NCBI RefSeq assembly: GCF_000002985.6
Contig: NC_003284.9
Span: 7,316,001 to 7,380,000, forward strand
Length of the DNA stretch: 64,000 nt
Source of the DNA: Caenorhabditis elegans
Taxonomy: Eukaryota; Nematoda; Chromadorea; Rhabditida; Rhabditidae
Direction: 5' to 3'
The translations under genes were made by a program, and so were the position numbers. How positions within the stretch are numbered: position 1 is the stretch's first letter; every line of letters starts with the position of its first letter. Below the pieces are notes generated by a model, which was not told the DNA's origin, ran no database searches, and saw only the letters and a program-made list of their open reading frames with translations. Positions 47,664-57,010 of this stretch are shown piece by piece.

Positions 47664-48941
47664 TCAATCTTGGCCCTTAGACATTTACCAACCGCTGACA
47701 ATCAAACCGAAGTGGGACCACTAGGGATCCCATACTCAGGTCAACCCAATCACGCCAACGCCACCACCCAGAATCAGGGGGACGGGAAATCTAACGATCA
47801 AGGGCTGCATAACACGGGAGGGTGTATGTTGAAAGAACACCAGGGAGACATGAACAATTATCCACCATCCGCTCCACCGGGTCAGCAGTTTTTTCGAGCT
47901 AGCCGGGAAGGCCGGCATTTGGGACAAAACCAGCAATAAGCGGTTTTGGGCAGGCAGGGGAGCACATATACGGAGCCCCCTGCCAACAGCTGTTTTGCCG
48001 CCAGCCTCAAATGTTTCTGTTCTTAACCCAAATACTCTTTCTCCAACATCCGCTATCCCCACTATCAACCCGCTTCTTACCTTTCCTCCAACACTTTCCG
48101 ATTCTGCACAAGTCCTAGCAAAGTCAGAAATTGAACATTTCGCAGCACTCATTTCAAGATCAAACCCAGCACACCAGCTGGCGGCGATGTTTGAAAAGAT
48201 TGCGCAAGACAGCCGGTTACCTTTCATATACAGGTGTACTAAAGAATACAAACGTCTCTTTTTTCCTCATACAGTTTTTGGGACATGGTTATTACTTTTG
48301 ACACATCTACGAGCCACTGTGCTCAATATGAAAACCTCAACCTCCGCGAATTGCTCTTTATCTGGCTTCAACGGTGTAGTTACTCAAATATATTTTGTAT
48401 TCCAAGCACATCAGAAAGAAAGAGCCTCTTACCCAATGCTCATCTTATCAACCGCTGGAATACAACCCATTGCCAGAAACCCCGAGCGAGTGCTCCTCCA
48501 CAAGTCAGACCAAGTAGGCATAGAGTCCACCCGCTTTGAAAGAACTCTAATCCCTGCATCGGTACTACTTGATCGAGGAACACTACTCTTAAACGTTCAG
48601 TATGTCATAGAGAGAATTCTAGGATTCATAGGACACTTAGTGTCTGGAAATTGCGTCAATAAGGTGCTAGGAAACGTTGTCAAAAGGTCAAAAACGCCAA
48701 TTCTCGCATTTCAAAGCTCAGCCTTTTGGCATGAGCCGAGAAAGCCTGATGGATGCGGTAGACCGTATAACATCGTCGACTTTCCATCTGCAAAAACCTT
48801 ACTCCGCTCCTCCAGAAACTCGCTAAGTACCGTGTTCCCAGAATACCTCCAATGTCAAACTAGAACAATAATCCTAAGCCCCATTTTCAATTTTTTTCTT
48901 TTTACCATAACCCCTTAATCCCCACTACTTCTACGATTTAA
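47664..48941 (+). pseudogene. Decayed region after Gag
   Basis: No zinc-knuckle, protease or polymerase motif. A 308-codon frame is open at 47995-48918, but it starts on TTG and its translation looks patchwork; only the first part (SEIEHFAALISRSNPAHQLA) resembles Gag-like helices, and a FWHEPRKPDG stretch is faintly like the BEL/Pao connection region. Best read as rearranged remnants. Confidence 0.4.
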
Positions 48942-49100
48942 AACGCCCGCTTAGATTTACACGAAAGGGTAGGACAAAAGGATAATTTCGAAAACCCCGA
49001 CTTAGACCAAGTCCACGTTGACAGTGAGGATGAAGTTACACTACTTCCTTCACACAACGACGGCCGTCACGTCGACGTTTTCAACCCCGGAGTGTTGTGA
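48942..49100 (+). pseudogene. C-terminal polyprotein remnant ending in the 3' LTR
   Basis: Open frame of 52 codons after a TAA at 48939, acidic (DQVHVDSEDEVTLLPSHNDG), stopping at TGA within the first eight bases of the LTR. In LTR elements the polyprotein often ends at or just inside the 3' LTR, so this is probably the tail of a lost Pol. Only the tail is present. Confidence 0.45.
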
Positions 49101-49718
49101 GATGGTCCCATCTCCCAATTATCTGGTACTCTGAGACACTCGCGAATACTCCCATCGTGTTCGCCGTACCAGAAAACCTATAAACCGCTCCTTCCAGTCG
49201 CTCTATCTCCCCCTTTCTCTAATCTAACGCGCGCCCTCATTTGAATCTCCCGCCAAGCTCAATGGTCTCGCAGCGAGTGTGCGCCGCGGGTCTCACCGCG
49301 CGCGCCCTCCTTGCTCGTCCTATTTCGCTGGCCTAAACTAGTTTCAACTCGAGTCCCCTCACTCGTCTCGTCACCGCACCAGCGGCACGTCCTTTCTTTT
49401 ATAATTCAATTCTTTTATATTTAATCAATTCCCCTAATAGTTTATCACCCGCTTTAGCCGGTTGTACAGCAACCTTCCTACACGGAAGATGCTAACATCC
49501 GCTAATGAACACCTGATAACTATTCCCTAATCGACAGTTCCCTTCTCTATTATTCTTAGCTAATAAATGGGGTTTCATGGTAATATCATTCGTTACTCGT
49601 TCACACCGCTTATCCTCCTCTTCGCTCGGCACTCTGCAACCGCCAGTTCTCTCTTAGACTCTTCTTCCGGCTTGACCCCAGTTGCGGCTCCCCAACCCGC
49701 TACACTGGGCGGTCAACA
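49093..49718 (+). repeat. 3' LTR
   Basis: 626 bp, two differences from the 5' LTR. Starts TGTTGTGAGATGGTCCC (a perfect GAGATGG/CCATCTC hairpin) and ends GGTCAACA. AATAAA lies at 49562-49567, overlapping an ATG at 49567 whose frame runs through the LTR end into the host exon. The bases before it (AACCCCGGAG) are a poor polypurine tract. Confidence 0.95.
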
Positions 49719-49723
49719 GGCTT
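49719..49723. repeat. Target-site duplication GGCTT, right
   Basis: Matches 28561-28565. Together with the LTR end it reads CAACAG followed by GCTTGG, which recreates an AG acceptor at the host exon start. Confidence 0.93.
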
Positions 49724-50435
49724 GGACTAATGAACTTGCTCCTGGTAGACTGGAGGGAGCACTTCGTGATTCTCTCAAGAAACTTCATCTAGAATACGTT
49801 GACTTGTATCTTGCTCATATGCCAACCGCATTCAGTGATGACATGAGCCAAAAAATCGAATCTTCAGTAGAAGACATCTGGCGTCAGTTTGATGCAGTCT
49901 ACAAAGCCGGACTTGCCAAGGCTGTCGGTGTCTCCAACTGGAACAACGATCAGATTCGGTAACTTCCTATGCCACGTTGGGAAGCCCCGGTCGAGTGGAT
50001 TTTACTCTTTCTAATGGACAGTAAGTAATGATGATAAGTATGGTTTTTAAAAACAATTTTTCAGCAAATTAGATTGGGCTTCTGCTCCATCTGAGTTGCG
50101 TGATGAAAATGTGCTGGATCTCGCTAAAAAAATACCACAAGAGCCCCGCTCAAATTCTTCTTCACTACGCCCTTGAGCGTGGAATCGCCATCATTCCAAA
50201 GTCAGTGAATGAAACCCGTATTAAGGAGAACTTCGAATTGTTTGACTTTGAACCCACTCAGAATGAAATTTCAAAGCTCGAAGGAAGCAAAATTTCCCAA
50301 CGTCTATTCCTCCAAGATTTGTGAGTTATCAATAACATTTCATGTTAATCTTTTTAATTCAGCACGATCGGCCACAAAGAAGATGCATTTGCTACTGGCG
50401 GAACTAGATCCTTCCTGAAATTACACATTTCTTAA

Positions 50436-53400
50436 AATTTTTTCTGACGACTCAATAGATTATTTCTTATTTATCACCGAAAACTGATGTTTGATAAAAA
50501 GCGAACATGTTGATGTTCCAGCTGAACGAACAGACTGAATTTTTTATGCGCATATAATATCAGAAATCTTTCAGTTTTAGACACAGATCAATTAACGTAA
50601 TACGCAATATGTCTAAAGCACAATGATGGTATCACTTTTAACTAAATAATTTTTCATTCAGTTTCTGTTTCAATTTTCCAACATTCAACAAACACTTTGT
50701 ATTATATCAGCAGACAGTTTCCACCCATACCAAAACACATTTTTTTTCTAATTAAAAGCATTTTAAAAAGAAAACTTTTCAGCTCTCGCTTTTCCATTTA
50801 TCACATTTGTTTTTATGCATTTTTCACCTGTTTGAACAAATTCGAGATCCATATATTTAATTTGTATTACTTTGAAATTAAAATAAAAGTAAAACACAAC
50901 ACGGAAGCTAAACGTAATTTATATTTTCAGTGGTCTTAATTACAGGGTGGAACTGATTTTAAGAATCTCGTGGGTTTTTCTTAATTACATGTTCACATTG
51001 CTAGTGATTTTCCAAATTTGTGACTTCGAGGCTTAACAACTCCTTGAAGACATCATGCGCCTGCCCGCGGGCTGTCAAAACGCAAGTTTTTGTTTTCAGT
51101 TAAGACAATTGCGAAAAGACTTAGTTACGGTCGCCATGTTGGCACGCAGGTATGCATAACTTAAATTGACTAAATAAATAACGACTATATACAGTATTAC
51201 AGTACTACAGTATAAAACTCTCTTAATAGTTCTAATTAACTAAAATTATATTATACAATTAGAGTTGCCTGAATCTACAAACAAGCGAACAAAAACTTGA
51301 TTTCAAACCAGATTGCTGAAAAGCGTCATGAAATGTTGAGTCTGATGCTTCCAAGTTTGAGAGGCCAGGACTAACATTGCGCTAAATTTCTATAAAAGCC
51401 ACATATAGTACCTATCACCAACTTTTTGTTTTACTTTTCTTTTGAATAGAGTTAATTAACTGCATATTTTCATTTCAAGGCGCGCACGATCTGGAAAACC
51501 TCAATAGAATGATCGTGGATTTTGATTTCTTGACCCGAATATCTTGTACTAATAAATTATCACCTGAGATAATATAATTTTATTAGCACACGACCGGTAG
51601 TTAATGTTTATTTTAAAATTTGTTTGAAGATGCTCTCGAAACTACGTCATCGCATGTTTTCTCAACTTGAGCATAGTTGGTTTTTAGGCTTGACCAAGTC
51701 TTCAATTCATATCTTTATTTTTGAATTTTGTGACCGAAACGAAATATACCCTGATTACGCTTACTGATTTTGTGGTTTTGCAAAAGATACGACGACAACA
51801 CTAGAATTTATGTTTGCTCAAACATACAAAGTGATGAGAACCAACTTAAAAATAATCCTTGTCACTTTTTTAAAGAGTTTATTTAAGTAGGAGACATTTG
51901 TCGTTTGGCTGATACTTTGTAACATGGCAATTTGAGTATTTGTCAAAAACGAATTTTAACCACCAAATTCTCAGAACTATTTTTTTCAAATTCTCTTGAA
52001 TATGTTTAATTTCCCATTTGATCACAGCTTCATTAAAGAAAATGGGTGACCACATTTTCCTATGCTGTTCAAAAGTCCAAAAATCATGAAAAAACTAAGA
52101 TAAATTCATTGTGCATAGACAATTGAAAGTTGTCAAACAAAAAAAATCAAGAACACAATTTGCCAAAAATTGGAATTCTACAACTAGCTGACTTTGACGT
52201 TTGACAAAAATATCATTTACCACCCACTTCCGGAACCAGTCTAATTTGTTAACTAGACACTTCTCATCATGAAATATCTAGTTTAAATTTCATTCTAAAC
52301 TTTGTTGTTACTACCAATGTTCGTCGCCTATGGAACTGACAATATAATTTTTTAGTGACAGACATTTCCGCGTCAAGTTAATGTGAAACAAAAATAGATG
52401 TATGTCTAATGTCCCTTACGTCAATGTTTTCTTCTAACATATTTTGAAAAATTCAGCACAACTATGAGACGTTTTTCAAAATTGTAAATTTTGTTTGAAG
52501 AGCATTAAAAACAGCAATTTTACCATTTTGGTGATGAAATGGTGATGTTTTTCAGGACGAGCATCTTTGAATTGAAGTTCGTCGTTGAAACTGAATGAGG
52601 AACAATTATTTTGGCAATTGTGATATTATCTAGTGCCTATATTTTTGAACCAGCAATTTTCGAAATTGTCGATAGCCAAAAACGAGAACTACCAAAAACA
52701 TTGAAAATTCAAAATTTACATAGGTTTTAAAGACTATATTTGAACTCCGTTGCAGTTTACCTTTCAAGTTTAAAGTGTTCAAATCTCAAATTGAGTACTT
52801 TCTTAATAAAATAACTAACGAAATATTCGAGTGTCGAATAATGCCACGGTTAAACTTTTTAAATATTTTTTGTAATTTTCACAATTTCGTTAAATTTAGA
52901 TATTGTCGAAATTGCCGAGTGCCAAAAAAAATGCCGACAATATAAATAGTTTTAAAAAATAAAAAGATTTTGAAACCAGAAATTTGCGATTTTATCAGTT
53001 ATTTGCGTGTTCTGCAATTGCGCAATTTCTGATTGCCAAAAGTTTCACATATCTTGGTGTAAATTAATGTATGAATTTGTGTAAAACAACAATTAGAAAA
53101 TCATGAACTATAATTTTTCAAATGTTAAGTTTCTTAAAGTTACAACTGATTAATGTACGAGGAACATACAAATTCATGTTAAAATTGTGCAGGGACACTG
53201 AAAATGCGCAAGTTCCGTGGTTCCCAAAAGCTTTAAAATATTCTTAAACACGTCAGACCGGGGAAGTAGACCACATCCTTCAATGTCTTGTCTTGGTTTT
53301 TTGTTTAAATATTTTTGTGTGTGTTGAAAAAAGCAAACAGCATGAGGTTTTGTTTCAATTTTAAATTCTTTCGTGTTTTTCTTAAAATCTTCATAGCCGA

Positions 53401-55999
53401 TGCTGTTCTTGTAAAACAAGTCTGGTTTTGACTAACCACTTGTCAAAAAAGGTGTGTATTCACACTCTCGTTGTGCCTCTCATTTGCTTCCGTTATGGGA
53501 TAATTCCCGAATGCTCTGCTCCATTTTCGGCATTATTTGGCCTAGGACGAAACATGAAAACATTCTCATCTAGTTTCCTCCGTATCATTATTTATTTGTT
53601 TTTAAATATTTTCTCCCACAAATGCGACGTTCTTTTCTCGAGTGTTTTTTGAAATGTTAATTGTTTTTGTCTTTGTGAATTTTAACGGTTTTAGCTGGGC
53701 CAAGCCAGAAACATTTTTGATGTCATATATAATGCCATAAATATTCAATTTAAAGGCAGAAATAGTTATTTTAAACTTCTTACCAAAAGGGTGGCATTTA
53801 GGAACAGATTGATTTTTTGATATTTCTTTTGATTTCTGCTTTACCATAACCAAATTATGTTAAGAGTTCACGTCAGCTCGGAAGTCTTCACATTTTTGCG
53901 TTTTGATACTTTGACGCTGGTTAATTTTCCCCGCAACAAGTCCACCAAAATTCTCAGAAAGGGCAATTTTTCTTGGAGAGTCGAAAAATTGAATTCTGAC
54001 TCAACTGATAGAGTGTGCAAATAGTTGAAATATCAGAAAAGAAATAAGAAATATCAATGTGCGCAGCAGGATATCAAGTACAATTGTGATAATTTGCGAC
54101 AGAATCGTGAGAAAAAGTATGCGTGGGTAGAACTAAACTGATCAAGTTTTCCATTTTTCGAATCAAAGGCATTATCATCATTTCTTTGTAGAAGATAAGT
54201 GTGTACAGAGAATGAATCTAATCTAGTATCTTTTTTTGTTTCTCTATAAGTAGTGCACACAAAATTAAAAGTTCTGAAAATTTGTGTTGCGATTCATTAG
54301 CAATGTGCGCATAATTCTTCAGTGAGCACATTGGTGCTGATAGAGGCTCTATAAATAGTACTGATACTAGGAACAGGTTTCTCATATACAAATCTGAAGA
54401 AGTGTACGAGCGCAATAAAAACATACGAGCCACTTGAGCCATGTGTTCACTTCATGTTCCATGAAAAGTTTCTATTGGTGCTCCTTATTTTTTTTATTCA
54501 ATTGCTCTTTTTCAGTAAGTAAGTTTACAACACAATATGTACTTGCGCCAAAATGCAATTGATAGAAAATTAATTTTCTTCAAACAATCTTCACGAAACT
54601 CTTGTCGTTTCTTGATTATTTGCGTTAATAAAGTAGATCACGTGTTTTCAGCTCGACCATTCGGTGTAATTTGTGCAAACACCGTCACGCGCAAATGCAG
54701 ACATTTTTGCACGCGCTGCGGTGAAATTCCTCTTAGCGAATTCAGATATTTTTGTTTCCCGCCTTTTTTCAAAATTTTCGAGGCGTTGGTCGAGCTGAAT
54801 TTTTAAAGAGCCCTCAAATTCAAAACATACCTAATAAAAATAATAGTTAGAGTAAAAAAGGTCTGAAACCTAGCATCATAAATTTTAAGTATTTCATAAT
54901 TTTATGAAATCGCGAAGTTACTTTTTACAAAAAATTATATCAAAAGTATTCTAATTGACGTAACAAAGCGTAACAATTCGTCACCAATCATGCTGTATCC
55001 ATGTTTTGATGAAAGATCATTACTTTTCAGTTTGCACTTTGCATTTGATCCTCAGCATTAGACACTGTTGAATAACATACTTCCCTATGGAATTGGTAGT
55101 TAACGTCGACAGCGTGACAATTATCTTCTGACGCACTAGGAACCGTCTGGAATGCCAAGAAATTATCATCTTGGACAGCGTCTGAAAACAACTTAATCAA
55201 TGATTACGTGTTGAGATTGCTTTTTGACTAATGATACATGCCAAGATTTTTGGTGGCTACTCCATTTGCTCATTTAGTTTTCCAAGCTCACCCTCTCCTC
55301 GTCGGTTCTCACCTGAACCTCATCCACACGCTACTCGCTAATTTCCGGTTAAACCCATAACCTGTGAGTTTGAATATTGGTCGCCTGCTTTTTCACACCC
55401 GGGTCGGCTTTATAATATGAAACTTCTTTACTATAAGTCTTCAAGGATCATGGCGTCCGAAGCTTCTATTTTTGGCGTTCGCTTCTTTCGGTCTGCTTTA
55501 TGATTTTCTCATAACTTTTTATTGTTGCTTTTGCTAATCTTCTGCTATTCTTTTTTAGGGCAAAGACACTATTTTCCAACTTTGAACTTCCTAGTCAGTC
55601 ACGAACATGCTACTGACTCTGAATAGTATATTCCAAATTTCACTGCAACTTTCTTAAAGTTTGTTACATCTGATTTTTTTTGATTATTCTACTAGTTTTT
55701 ATGTTTCAAACTCCCAAAGTTTATCCCTTCTCCTGACTTTTCTCACCAGTTATGAAAATGCGAAGAAATACATTTTAAATGTTTTAAATCTGCTACTCTT
55801 CACTTTGCGTTAGTACCAATCGTTTTTTTTCCTTTTCAAAGTATGTTTGGAATGTTTCAGTGAACAAACGCAGTGCAGTTCATCTCATATCCGCCTGCCT
55901 CAATGTTTTTTTTCGAGAGCCCTCGTTTATATTGTGCTCTTGATCCAGGGTGCACATCTCTAAAATGTCATCATAGGGTGCGTTAAATTTTCAACACCG
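50436..55999. other. Intergenic desert, left half
   Basis: AT-rich sequence with no supported gene. Short open frames (for example 53174-53419, 54537-54806) show no family features. Probably intergenic and distal regulatory DNA of the gene beginning at 61319. Confidence 0.5.
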
Positions 56000-56928
56000 G
56001 CGAAGTGCTTCCCTGTGTTAATTTTAAGTCGGCCTCCCTCCGCTCCGCAGTCAATGTCCGTTTAGCTATATACAAATGCAATTATGAAACATTGATGCCG
56101 CTCTATTTCTCTTTATCTTTTCGTCCATTCCCTATTAATACATCTATATTCACACCCGCTTCATTAAACTAGTTAGTATTAGGACTCACTTCCAGTAATA
56201 TGTCTGTCCTTCATCAGTTCAATTAGCGCATTCAAATATGTGTCATGCAAATTTTTGTTTTATTGTCGTCACATTTATTGCATTCCTACGTTTGTTTTAT
56301 AAGGTTAGCACAACAGAAAAGCAGCTGCATTTTTTTCAAAATTAACAATAAATTGTGCTGATATTCAGCATTAGTTTCGCACCCACTCAGCATTGTTGAA
56401 CTTAAAATGGCATTTGAAAAGTGTTTCAGTTTTCAATGTCTCGTTCCCACAATTTCCCAAATTTTGCAAAACTGCCAATTGGTATATTGAAATTTTGCTC
56501 TCCTAGTGTGTCACAACGTTGTGTTGTGTATTGAACGTGAAAAGTTAAAATGCTCTGAGCTAAGTAAAGCATGCACAAAACTTGAAACTTCAAAAGAACT
56601 TTATTCATCATTTAAATATAGACTTTTTAGGGAACAAGAATAATCTAATAGGATTATGACGCCTGTGATTGACTCGAAAAATGTCGTAGAATGCAATCTA
56701 ATTTGTTTCTGGGGTTTGCAAATTAGTCTGTGCAGAAATATATACTGTGAACTAACAAATCTAGAACAATTAGACACGTTTTTTATAGTTTTAAAAGGAG
56801 TAGACGGTGAATTCCCTTTGCCGAATTTTCCGGATGCCGTATGTCCCTGATCTGTTACTGCTTTTCTAATAAGTTAATTGATATTAATAATTTTGAAAGG
56901 ACAAGCTACAGAAGCAATTACCGTATTT

Positions 56929-57010
56929 TCCATATTACAGTAGTACCAAACTATTCATCAATACTATCAAATATAGAATAGTATCAATATTTTCGAGCTT
57001 CATTTTTTCC
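56929..57010. repeat. Dispersed ACCGTATTT repeat, copy 4
   Basis: Begins TTACCGTATTTTCCATATTA and has ATAGTATC-type inverted motifs. The most diverged of the four copies. Confidence 0.35.

Larger units (their letters stand above)
28566..49718 (+). mobile_element. Non-autonomous BEL/Pao-like LTR retrotransposon (Cer type)
   Basis: 21,153 bp bounded by two 626-bp LTRs that begin TGTTG and end CAACA, with a GGCTT duplication. Order: 5' LTR, primer-binding site, leader with 156-bp repeats, about 5 kb of noncoding or decayed DNA, a 40-bp satellite (35441-45420), a frame-broken gag region (45669-47663), further decayed sequence, a short C-terminal reading frame running into the LTR, 3' LTR. The gag core (IDSFLTDFKESV, LLGKARDCI, then a LTSRLPPAIRTRVTQFW-like end) follows the DUF1759 pattern of BEL/Pao Gag. 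I find no protease, reverse transcriptase (no YxDD), RNase H or integrase, so movement must have used enzymes from another element. It lies on the same strand as the host gene. Confidence 0.9.
28047..50435 (+). pseudogene. Aldo-keto reductase paralogue split by the LTR element
   Basis: Exons: 28047-28133 (new N-terminus, MHQAGNINDQAGRSSNSDG), 28234-28509, a third exon cut at its first codon by the retrotransposon and resuming at 49720-50020, 50065-50320, and 50363-50435. The remains align with the intact gene at 25536: the Asp, Tyr, Lys and His of the catalytic tetrad are still encoded (DTAS, GYNNEE, ITTK, LAHMP). Three lesions are visible. The first is the 21-kb insertion. The second is a 109-bp deletion at 49956/49957, relative to the intact copy, which shifts frame and gives TAA at 49960-49962. 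The third is one extra A in the seven-A run at 50126-50132. The intact copy has no counterpart to the 29-codon first exon. Confidence 0.88.

Noticed and set aside
47995-48918. 308-codon frame taken as a polymerase or envelope gene
   Set aside because: Starts on TTG, has no catalytic motif and reads as a patchwork; kept only as decayed sequence.
53174-54806. Several 60-90 codon frames in the right-hand desert
   Set aside because: No homology that I recognise, no signal peptides, and codon use typical of AT-rich noncoding DNA.
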